Below, piece by piece: positions 55,947 to 64,000 of a DNA stretch of 64,000 nt. The stretch spans positions 532,805-596,804 of the forward strand of contig CAXAMN010023350.1 in NCBI GenBank assembly GCA_963970005.1, read 5' to 3'. The notes below the pieces were generated by a model that saw only the letters and a program-made list of their open reading frames with translations, searched no databases and was not told the DNA's origin. The first letter of the stretch is position 1, and every line of letters starts with the position of its first letter. The position numbers and the translations under genes are program-made. The stretch is from Durusdinium trenchii. Lineage: Eukaryota > Sar > Dinophyceae > Suessiales > Symbiodiniaceae.

Positions 55947-56354
55947 ATACCATCTGTGTCATAGGGTTTGGAATCCTTAGATTCCTTAGTGACTTTGAGT
56001 CACCTGTCGATGTGACCGTTCCAGCTTCTCAGTGAAAAAATGCAGCAGCCAGTTAATTAGTCAGCATGATCAGCGTTGACTTCAATACTTCAATCTTGTG
56101 AGTTGTCCATTTGGTAGGTAGATCTTACCCTGTCCAAAGCAGTGATTCCAAGGTGAAGCCTGTGGCCTCCTACAAGGCAGCTGCGCTTGGTGAGTTGATT
56201 TTGTCAGTTGCTGTGATTTGAGTCTTCCTGTTGCAATGGTCTTGAAATGATTCTGATGCTTGCTGTTGTGTTTTCAATTTGGCCCAAACCATATAATTTG
56301 GTCTGCTGTCTGCAATGTGCAAAGTTATTTGTCTCCTGTCCCTGGTCACCTGTC
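55947..56354. other. Intergenic segment
   Basis: No exon recognised. It contains AGTCACCTGTCGATG at about 56000 and GGTCACCTGTCATGAGC overlapping the next start codon. Confidence 0.5.
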
Positions 56355-58461
56355 ATGAGCTCAACAGAAACCGAGAAGTCTGAGCCGGAGAAACCCATCA
56401 AAGTGTGTGGACGAGCTCGTGGGAAAGGATGTGGCCGGGGCAGAGCCTGCAAAAGGCCAGTGTCTGCAAGTGCCAGCAGCCGACCAGCCACCCAAGCCAA
56501 AGTTCAAGATGATGGCAGTGACGTTTCCACCTCTAGCTCAAGTCAATCTGAAGAGTCTAGGCGCATCGCAGCAGCTGCTGCTTCTTGGGAAGATCACGCA
56601 GCTGGAAAGCGGAAAGCGCCATCACGCCCAGAGGAGACGATGATGGTTGAAATCGTCCACTTGGATGTTTGTGGTTTCACTCGTTTTTTTCACACATGTC
56701 ATGCCTTTTTACACATGCCTTTCAGGAGTCCGACTCTGAAGACGGCGGTCCTACTTCCAACACCAGCCTCAACTTGATCAACTTTATGCGAGCTGCTGTG
56801 AAAGGTCTTCAAGTTGATCAAGTGGAACTTGTCAGAAGGACTTTTTCTGAGACAGAGGTGGCACTTGGTGAGTTCTGTGCAGGAATGGCCACAGGGAGCA
56901 TTTGTGCTGCTGCCATCTCTCGAGTTTTAGAAGAAGAACATGGCCTCTCAGTTCGATTCCGCGCAGCTTTCTATACAGAATGTGTGCCATGGAAACAGAA
57001 GATCATTCAGAGGGTCCATGAGGCAGTAGTTGGCCAAACCATGTTCAACATTATTTCAAGGACAGGTGACCTTGTTTCAATGTCACGACAGATGACTTGC
57101 GACATAGCTGTGAAAGCGATCGAGTGCGACGACATCTCTACATTGAGCAGAACGCCGCGCGGAGTGCTGGATGTCACAGGAAAGAGTGGAAGCAGTTTTG
57201 TGCCTTTGATTAATTGATCCAATCTGTTGGTGCCTTTGATTAAATTATCCAATGAGTAGACTGCTATTTACCACTCTGAGGTTGAATTCCTTCAGTGGCT
57301 TTCCAGTGTCCAATGGTCTTCTCGACCAAGATTCATTGTCATAGAATGCGTTGCGGCCTTGGCCAAGCTTCGCAAAGTGGTGCAAGAGCGCGGGACAGCA
57401 GTGGTGCAAACTGAGCTTGCAGAGCGTGGCTACTGTGGTATCTTCAAGGCACATGTCCTGTTTGAATTTGATTGATTATGGGGGGTTCCATATTTGCTTT
57501 CACATTACATGTCATGTTCACTGGTTAGTTTGCGCCCTGCAGGTCATAAACAGCAAGTGCTTCGGTGTACCTCAGAGTCGAACCCGTGCCTGGGGAGTCT
57601 TTGCAAGAATGGATGCTGGATTCAGCAATTTGGCGGCTGTTTGTTTTCAAGTGGTGTTTTTTCTCAGTGGCAGGCACTTTGTGCATTCAATACACAGTTG
57701 AGGCACTGTGGGGAAATCAGTGCACATGTCCCAGCTTGAGAAGATCTGGCAAAGGATCTTTGCTTGTCAGAAACCACCTGAGTCTTTGGAGCATATCTTG
57801 AGCGTTGGCTTGAACGCAGGCATAGAGGACCCACGCACAGGTGATCAGAAAGGTTCAAAGAAAACAAAGAAGAAGATATCAGAGAATCTTGAACTTCTAT
57901 ATTTGGTAACACTGTCATTTTTTGTTTGCTGTCCAAGGGTAGTGTAGTCGTGGTGTAGTGATGTGTCATTCAAGGAAATGGAGAGACTATCACTCCAACT
58001 TTGTCAAACTCAATGGCCTGGGCAAGTCTGACTTGGAGCACCCGTTCGCCGGTGTCATCAAGGAGCAAGGGGGCAGGATTGGATTGACAGAACGCGAGAT
58101 TGATGCCAGCATTTTGGCCATTGCACTGATGGCAAAGAAGACCACCCTTCCGAAACTGCTAGTCGCTCCAGTTGGAGATAGCTTGCAGTTTATCAAGTTC
58201 CGCTCACAGGTGCACCCCTGTGTCTTGCCCAGTAAAAAGTTTGTATACTTGACGCCAGACAAAGCTGCTGTGAACAAGTCTCCTGTCTTACCGTTCCTAT
58301 TGCAGGGGCTCTCACAAGAGGAGCTTCAGATGTGCGGCCTAGACAAGGATGTTCCCTTCAAGCACGCCCAGGATTTGGCGGGCAATGCATTCACGGCAAA
58401 CGTGTTTGCAAGCATTTTGTTCAGCATTTTGCTGCACTACTCACCTGTCAACATGCAGTGA
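56355..58461 (+). CDS. C5-cytosine-methyltransferase-like protein, multi-exon
   Basis: A Rossmann-fold methyltransferase of the C5-DNA-cytosine type, carried as cargo. Exons: 56355-about 56645 (disordered, RGKGCGRGRACKR), 56726-about 57208 (motif I GEFCAGMATGSICAAA; FYTECVPWKQKII; motif IV-like IECDDISTLS), 57281-57448 (motif VI-like RFIVIECVAALAK; ERGYCGIFK), 57543-about 57630 (motif VIII VINSKCFGVPQSRTRAWGVF), about 57708-57900, about 57976-58461 (target-recognition region; motif IX-X DVPFKHAQDLAGNAFTANVF). The third intron has a GC donor (57449). The order of motifs matches the family. The usual PCQ catalytic box reads ECDD here: Cys is kept, Pro and Gln are not, so activity is uncertain. 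Boundaries marked about are approximate. Confidence 0.8.
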
Positions 58462-58767
58462 GCACTGGGGGGAAAAGATGTAAAGTTGCTTTTTGTGGTC
58501 ACGTGTTGCGCAACGGTTTGAAAACAATACAGCAACTGTGGTTCATGGATGTTGTTCATAGATGTGCTTTTGTTTTTCGAATCTTTTGGTGGCTTAGATA
58601 AGAGCATCATTAATGGCAAAGACTCCACGAAGAGTTTGTTTGTCACAGATTGTATACAGGTGACATGTGACATTGACAGGTGACATGCATCCAGAAAGAC
58701 ATTGACAGGAGACAGGTGACAATTCAATACGATAGGTGATAAAACAACCCCTGCAGCCTGCCATGGC
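58462..58767. other. Intergenic segment with motif cluster
   Basis: Between the methyltransferase-like gene and the candidate transposase. GACAGGTGACATG, GACAGGAGACAGGTGAC and related words are packed at 58659-58720, in the orientation opposite to most other copies. Confidence 0.6.
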
Positions 58768-61213
58768 ATGGATGGCAGCTCGACTTCAACTGAGAACAGT
58801 GATGCTGCAGGCAGCGCTCAGATTCTTGTAGACGTTGAAGCAAAGTCAAAGGCCAAGGCCAAACCCAAAGCAAAAACAGTGCGGGCTGTCCAGCGCAGTG
58901 TAGCTGACAAGTCAACCAATTCTCAGCAGAATTTCTTGCTGACATTCCAGCAGAAATTGGACAAGGCAATTGAGTTTGGCAAAGGTTGCCTGTCATGTGG
59001 CCAAGATTGTTTGGACAGGGTCAAAGCATTTCGTTCAAAGTTGTGTGATTGGCGAAGGGAATTTCAGGGTCTCACCTCTGATGTCCAAGATCGTGAGCTG
59101 CTGTGGGTTTTTGGTCGGAGCCGCCCAGAGCAGCAAGAAGGAGCAGAGCCAGCGTTGAGGCCGAGGCAGCCATCTGAAGGTTCATCAACAGAAACTGAAA
59201 AATCTCCAAATGACAATGGGCTGGAAGTGGTGAGCACTTCTACTTCTGGGAGTGACCAAGAGGCATTGAATTTGACATGCGATACAGATGTTCCGAAATC
59301 TCTGAGCAAACCAGGTCTTGCTCATGCCTCAGGAAAGCGGAAGTACACTGCACGCAAGACAAAGAGCAAGACCCTGTCAGTTAACCTCAAGGGCGTCGTG
59401 TGTGAGGAGAACTGTTTTGTTTGCGTGGGCTCTGCAAAATTTTTGCTGGGAATTGGTTCAGGCCGCTATGCCAGAGTTTCTCAGGCTTGTTTCAAGTTTT
59501 GTTGTTTTTAAATGTATTTGTTCAGGCTTGATGTCCTTCAGGCCTTGAACTGTCCTGCGGGAGCAGCTTGATACTGAGGTTCTTGGAGGCCATGCAGATC
59601 AAAGAAAGAAAGGAAACAGGCTTCCTCAGGCACCTCACCACAAGCAGCTGGATATATGTATGAGATTTCTTCAACTGCGATATCACCATGACGGTGAAAG
59701 TTTGCCAGACAGATTCCATTTTGAGGAGGTACCATCATTGCAACGGCCATCATTTCTTGTCACAGCAGTGAGTGACAACAAAGCACCTGCAGCAGAAAGC
59801 AGTTCCGATTCAGCTTCCAGCTTGTCACAAGCTCAATGGGACGAGCAGGACTCGCGAAAGCTGGCAACTTTGTCGCTCAGGCAACTGCTCACAGACACCC
59901 CGTTCAACAATTCACTGACAGGCCCAGGAGCAGGAGCAGCTCCGCGCCGATGGCTTGGCGTGGTCAAGCCCCAGATCTTGTTCGAGATGATGCAACGGTG
60001 GCATAAGCAGAACAGTCCTGGAAAGACAGCACCATCGTTTACAACTTTCCAACGTGCCCTTCGACAATCCAAACAATTCTTGGCCTTTCGGAAGGCTTCA
60101 GGACAACACGCAGTTTGTGACCAATGCACTTGGTTCAAGCGTGAGCTGAAAAGAGTGAAAGCTCTTCATCTGCGGAGCAGACTCATTCAGGATTACTCTG
60201 AACATCTCCTGCAGAACTGGCGTGACAGAGCGGCAGACAGTGCATGGACAGCGTTGGCCTTTGAAACCAGAGCGTTGAGTGTCACATCAGATGTTCGAAG
60301 TCATCCGTCATCTGTCCTTGTCATTCGTTCAGACGGACTGGATCAAGCTAAGCACAAAGTGCCCCGAGCACATATCAAGTCAAAGACGTTTGATGAACTC
60401 ATCCGTCCAGCGTGTCACGTGCAGATGATCTGGATTCATGGTCATGGCTTTAGCCTATCCATTGCAGACCCTGACTTTTGCAAGGACACCAACAACCAAG
60501 TCGACTCACTGGCCCGGTGTTTGTGTTGGGTGCATGACACTGTGGGACTTCCTCGGCAAGTCTTTTTGTTGCTCGACAACACTTGTCGTGACAACAAAAA
60601 CTCAAAAATGATCCGGTGGTGGTTGAAGCTAGCAGCATTGAACATCATTGATTCTTGTAACATTGGTTTCCCTCAGAAAGGACACACTCACAACTGCCTG
60701 GACGCAGTGGGTGGACAAGCTGTGACCCGATGTTCCCATGAGACATTCGAGACTGCCCAGGAGCTTGTCGAAGTATACCAGCGCTTTCTTGATGATGCTT
60801 CTCTGGAAACGTCTTGCTACTTCCGTAAAGCATGGAAGCACGACTCAAGCCCAGATTGGGAGAAGTGGCTTGCAGAAATGCCAGTCAACATGACTGGCTT
60901 GACAGGCCCCAAGGCCCCACACCTGTTCAGGATCTTGAGACGAAAGATGTTGTCAGTGAAAGATTTGGACAGCCTTCAGTATGATTGTGAACCAGGTCAT
61001 CCAGAAGATATTATGCTTCTATGTCATATGTATGAATCTTCACCGAAACCCTTTCAAGCAGAGGTGGCTATCCGAGCAGAATCTTTGCCAGGGCTTCATT
61101 CACGGCTTACATGGCAGCCATCTGGAGAGCACCAGCGCAGGCATGTGGCTTGGGCGATTCGCAACAAAGTGAAAGTGAAGGCAGATGCTGCACTTCAGAA
61201 GTATCTTGTCTGA
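58768..61213 (+). CDS. DUF7869-like protein, candidate transposase
   Basis: Exon 1 (58768-about 59485) starts MDGSSTSTENSDAAG, has a Cys pair CLSCGQDC, a disordered acidic middle and VCEENCFVCVGSAKFLLGIG ending RVSQ at a GC-type donor. Exon 2 begins at about 59560 (LDTEVLGGHADQRKKGN) and runs to the TGA at 61211-61213. Counted from the Met at 59660 it shows CDQC (153-156), SDGLDQAKHKVP (224-235), LLLDNTCRDNKN (303-314) and GHTHNCLDAVGGQ (341-353). The order FLLGIGSGR / DN..DNKN / GHTHxxLD is that of eukaryotic proteins I know as DUF7869, probably an RNase H-like fold with Asp catalytic residues. As the only nuclease-like protein in the element it is the best transposase candidate. Both the name and the role are inference. 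Confidence 0.7.
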
Positions 61214-61944
61214 AGCATCTTTGTTGCTTTGTCATAAAACAGTTGTTTTTGAACAAAGTAGCTAACTGACAGTTGACTGAGGCAGGCTATCAGCCCGAAA
61301 GCTCATGCCTTCCTTAGTGGATGGATCACTGGGACGCTGAGACGAGAACCGCATCCAGCACGGTACTCCTTTTTGGAGCCAGCTGCATATCAGTCACCTG
61401 TCCCTTCAGCACCTGTCAACCGCAACCCGTTTCGACAGACGGTGCCACGACCAATCCAGATTATTCAAACAGATGGTTCACATAATGATGCAACTTAGTT
61501 GATTTATGTTGATTTATTTGCGATGTTTGTGTTTTTCATTTTCTTCCCCGCAAATGTTACCATGTTGTTTTTTTTGTTTTGTTGTTTTGTGTTGTCGTTC
61601 CCAGGCAGCAGATGAGGAAGATGATGCTGAATGTGTTGTCATGCAGGATAATGGCATCCACGTAGAGGAGACTTTGCCGTGACTGTAGCAGCTGAAGGAA
61701 AAGTAAGCTGAACTTGCTTAAGAAGTCACGACTTCACTCTTTGCAATGCACCATGTTGCGCAGTCTTTGGAAACAGTTTTGACATGTTTTGAATCATTTT
61801 TGGTGCAGGTGGAAAGTTGCACTCTGCAGTCTACTTCTCAGTGAAAGTTGTCCTTCAAATTGTTTCTTGCCCTGATCTTTTGTTCTCAGGTGGACACCAA
61901 CCCCCGGCCGAGATGTTTCATCTGTCTTCTGTCAAAGTCTTCTA
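61214..61944. other. Right arm of the element; short terminal exon candidate
   Basis: Mostly non-coding, with GTCACCTGTCCCTTCAGCACCTGTC at 61393. A short acidic piece at about 61605-61681 (ADEEDDAECVVMQDNGIHVE, ending in TGA) follows a CCCAGGCAG acceptor and may be a terminal exon of an unidentified transcript. Confidence 0.4.
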
Positions 61945-62383
61945 GGTAACAGGCGACAGCTGACAGGTGACAGGTGGAAGAAGTGTAGGGCAGCACATAC
62001 ATGTCATATGTCCTAAGTGCCAGGTTTTTTTCACACATATGAATATAGTCTATAGTCATTTGATCTCTGACTGCCTCCTGTACATAATAGCTTTATCAAC
62101 TATGCAATGTGTAACAATACTTATTGTGTACTGACTGGTGACAGCAGCAGGTGATCTGTGAAGATATGCCAGATAGATTGCCAGAATATATGCCAAATCC
62201 AATGTCAGAAGATATGCCAAATAGAATGTCATAATGTCAGAAGATATGCCAAATAGAATGTCAGAATGTCAGAAGATATACCAGAAGATATGCCACATAA
62301 ACTTTCAGAAGATCTTGAAACATAAGAATGAAAGCACCAAATGCAAATGAATTACCCAAATGCCCTGGCAGCGGCAGCGGCTT
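61945..62383 (-). repeat. Right terminal inverted repeat
   Basis: The reverse complement matches 37862-38261. Differences include an extra GCTGCC near the tip (62372-62377), one more subterminal ATATGCCA... unit, and small insertions such as TAGACTATA. Six copies of CAGAAGATATGCCA-type words lie at 62160-62300. Confidence 0.92.
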
Positions 62384-62705
62384 CATTCTTCCTCAGATTT
62401 GGCCGTCCTCAAGCAGTGGGTCGCTCCCCCATCCAAGAGCGCCCGGTCGTTGGTCCGCACCTCCAAACTGCTCAGCTTGATGGCCTTCAAAGCTGATGCT
62501 GGACGGAGGCTCTTCAATAACGTAGTGGCCTCATTCAGAAGGTCTTTCATCTCTCCTGATGCACCGGCCCCCTTGTCTCCTTCATTGGTGGTGGTCGCCT
62601 CAACCGAGTCACTCCCCCCAGTCTTCGGGCCTGGATCCACCGCCTCCCCCTTGACCACGCCAGTGGAGTTCTTTTCCTTCATGGACTTCACTGCACTCTT
62701 CTCCT
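62383..62705 (-). CDS. Copia protease N-terminal part (interrupted)
   Basis: A minus-strand frame with GVVKGEAVDPGPKTGG linker sequence, then LKAIKLSSLEVRTNDRALLD and the aspartic-protease active site as DGGATHCLR (the Copia D-S/G-G-A box). It ends at TAKSEEE followed by TGA, the last bases of which come from the inserted element. Without the insertion it continues as EEEWQRAQEVRVEL in the segment at 37861. The phase differs from the zinc-finger frame just upstream, implying a frameshift near 62700. Confidence 0.85.
62384..62387. other. Target-site duplication CATT (right)
   Basis: Direct copy of 37858-37861. On the Copia strand it is AATG within GAAGAATGG. Confidence 0.85.
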
Positions 62706-63068
62706 TGGGGAATCCTTCACCTTAGGTTTCGAAGCCGGACAATCCTTCTTGGCATGTCCCATGCCCGAGCAGCCAAAGCAGCGGCCCTTCTTCTCGAGGT
62801 CGCCCCAGTCATGTTTGAACTTGCAGTCCTGACCCTTTCGACATCCGTCCTCCGTGCCCCAGAATCGACAAGCCCGTTCTTCTCTTGACCCTTCAGTCTT
62901 CGCCTTTCCGGCCCCCTTCTCCGCCTTGTCCTCCGGGAACGTGGTCATCACCTTGACCTTGGTCGCCGATGCTGGAGGCTTCACTTCGGGTTGTGGCTGG
63001 ATCTCACTCATAGCCAGCGACTCTGCCTCAGCTGTGAGCATATGGGCGAAGTTCAACACCGATTCCAA
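62688..63068 (-). CDS. Copia gag C-terminal part with CCCH and CCHC zinc fingers
   Basis: A minus-strand frame with two nucleic-acid-binding motifs, counted from the codon at 63068: a CCCH finger C67-x8-C76-x5-C82-x3-H86 (CRFWGTEDGCRKGQDCKFKH) and a retroviral-type knuckle C97-x2-C100-x4-H105-x4-C110 (CFGCSGMGHAKKDC). A CCCH finger next to a gag knuckle is unusual for Copia in plants or animals. The upstream gag frame joins here only after a one-base shift near 63070 (VDVTP / NLESVLNF), and the frame is broken again near 62700. Confidence 0.85.
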   Translation of the reverse strand: MESVLNFAHMLTAEAESLAMSEIQPQPEVKPPASATKVKVMTTFPEDKAEKGAGKAKTEGSREERACRFWGTEDGCRKGQDCKFKHDWGDLEKKGRCFGCSGMGHAKKDCPASKPKVKDSPRRRVQ

Positions 63069-64000
63069 ATTGGGGTCACATCTACCCCCAGTGCAGCCCT
63101 CGTGGAAGAAGTTCTGAATGCCGCTTGGCTGGAGGCCTTGATGATCTGCTCAGACATCCGGTCGAGAGCCCCCAACAAAAGGGTTGAGTCTGGTGTAGCG
63201 ATCTCCAGCTCCTGAGCTCTCCTCAGACTCCTTCGCCAACCCCTCAATAGCTCCACTGTCTCATTGAGGCTCTTTGGGGCCTTCGGCTCAACCAGTTGCC
63301 GTAGAAGACGTGATCGCTCTGCGAGTCCACCTGGTTGATACCTTCAGAACAGGGCGTACAACACGTCCACAGAGCTTGATGCCCGGTTCGCCAAGGTCTC
63401 TGACCGGATCGTGGTCGGGACGGCATTCAGCAGCATCAACTGTCCCCGTTGTTCCAGCCGGCTCCACACCGTACTGCACTCTCGAGGAACCTGAGTTTTG
63501 ATGTGCAGCCTCTGTACCGGCTCAGCTCGAAGCCACTCCCGATAGGCGGTCATCGCCAGCTGCAACACTTCCTCCCACCATCTCCATGAAGTTGCGCTGA
63601 GGTCCCTCATAGTGGGCGAGATGAGCTGAATCCAATCACCCAAAACCAGTGAGCCCAGTTCTCCCTCTCGAAGTTCCGGCAAGGGTGGCAACTCAACGGA
63701 GCGGATCACCTCCCCCCAGCTGCCTTCCGTGGCTCCTGTGCCAAGCTGTCGCAACACCGATTGAGCGGCCTGCTCCAAGGGTGATCCCTTGCTCAACTCC
63801 CCATTCCTCACCGCGCAGTCTGGTAGTACTCCGCGTCCAGGTCCAAGCCCTCCATGGGTTCCTTGACGATGCGTTCCAACCACATCTCTCCCATCATAGC
63901 CCATTCCTCCGTGGGCTCCAGCCTGAAGCGAACCCAACCAAGACTCAGGTACTGGTGGGGGTCCTCGATCGGCTTCAGGTCGTACTCCCGAACGTCGATG
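63053..64000 (-). pseudogene. Copia gag N-terminal part, decayed and cut by window edge
   Basis: Gag sequence spread over shifted frames. From the right edge to about 63815 the frame reads VREYDLKPIEDPHQYLSLGW then VRFRLEPTEEWAMMGEMWLE and ends EYYQTAR. The next phase continues VRNGELSKGSPLEQAAQ to VDVLYALF and stops at TGA 63344-63346. Beyond that stop the same phase reads RYQPGGLAERSRLLRQLVEP, clearly homologous continuation, so the stop is a nonsense mutation. A further one-base shift near 63070 leads into the zinc-finger frame. The element is therefore not autonomous as assembled, unless these are sequencing errors. Confidence 0.8.

Larger units (their letters stand above)
37862..62383 (+). 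mobile_element. 24.5-kb DNA element with terminal inverted repeats, nested in Copia
   Basis: Both ends carry the same sequence in opposite orientation, starting 5'-AAGCC and continuing through CAGGGCATTTGGGTAATTCA to about 400 bp. The element is flanked by a 4-bp CATT duplication and interrupts the Copia protease frame, which closes exactly when it is removed. Its base composition is clearly lower in GC than the host Copia. It carries a series of mostly plus-strand, intron-containing genes, including a C5-methyltransferase-like protein and a DUF7869-like candidate transposase, plus several internal minisatellites. No polymerase B, integrase of Polinton type or capsid protein is seen, so it is not a recognisable Maverick/Polinton. 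The superfamily is unknown. Confidence 0.92.
62384..64000 (-). mobile_element. Copia retrotransposon, 5' part (right of the insertion)
   Basis: Holds gag, both zinc fingers and the first half of the protease. The 5' LTR and primer-binding site are outside the window. Together with 32143-37861 it makes one element of over 7.3 kb when the insertion is removed. Confidence 0.9.

Noticed and set aside
37868..62371. CTGGCAG present at both ends of the element as a 5- or 7-bp target duplication
   Set aside because: Choosing it would leave the outer AAGCC...GGCTT match unexplained and would not restore the Copia frame. CATT with tips at 37862 and 62383 does both.
37862..62383. Maverick/Polinton or integrated virus
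   Set aside because: No protein-primed DNA polymerase, retroviral-type integrase, packaging ATPase, protease or capsid protein was recognised. Intron density and the 4-bp duplication also do not fit.
1..64000. CRISPR arrays, tRNA, rRNA and spliced-leader RNA genes
   Set aside because: No regularly spaced identical repeats with unique spacers, no tRNA A/B-box pair, and no copy of the dinoflagellate spliced-leader sequence were noticed by eye. Covariance-model searches would be needed to be sure.

Overview
The window looks like nuclear DNA of a dinoflagellate, plausibly from the Suessiales/Symbiodiniaceae side, although nothing here fixes the genus. The reasons are: genes cut into many short exons, several with GC-AG introns; a GC-rich Ty1/Copia retrotransposon with a cytosine-methyltransferase-like domain; long stretches of minisatellite and low-complexity DNA; and no bacterial-style operons. 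Exon joins were worked out by eye and are approximate unless stated.

Layout. 1-8.1 kb: repeats and unassigned DNA. 8.1-14.2 kb: minus-strand reading frames, including a BUD23-like rRNA (guanine-N7) methyltransferase. 14.2-24.3 kb: repeat-rich DNA with a multi-copy array (16.8-23.7 kb), a perfect 20-bp foldback and two weak plus-strand reading frames. 25.6-26.8 kb: exon-like pieces of a minus-strand gene between short hairpin elements. 28.7-31.8 kb: a minus-strand CPA2-type cation/proton antiporter in at least 12 exons. 32.0-64.0 kb: a minus-strand Copia retrotransposon that runs off the right edge and is split in two by a second element.

The main find is the splitting element. It lies at 37862-62383 (24,522 bp) and has long terminal inverted repeats (about 400-440 bp, starting 5'-AAGCC) and a 4-bp target duplication, CATT. 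Removing it with one CATT copy rejoins the Copia protease reading frame exactly (...EEE-WQRAQEV...). Most of its cargo is on the plus strand and is intron-rich: several unrecognised proteins, a C5-cytosine-methyltransferase-like gene (56.3-58.5 kb), and a protein resembling the eukaryotic DUF7869 family with a D...DN..DNKN...GHTHNCLD signature (58.8-61.2 kb), which is the best transposase candidate. A short motif, TCACCTGTCA, recurs through its introns, intergenic DNA and inverted repeats. Both nested elements therefore carry a cytosine-methyltransferase-like module.

The host Copia is decayed (nonsense codons and frameshifts). Going 5' to 3' on its strand it encodes gag with CCCH and CCHC zinc fingers, an aspartic protease, a methyltransferase-like domain with a GGPPC motif, integrase, reverse transcriptase (YVDD), RNase H, then a membrane segment joined to a dUTPase, and a last unknown reading frame.
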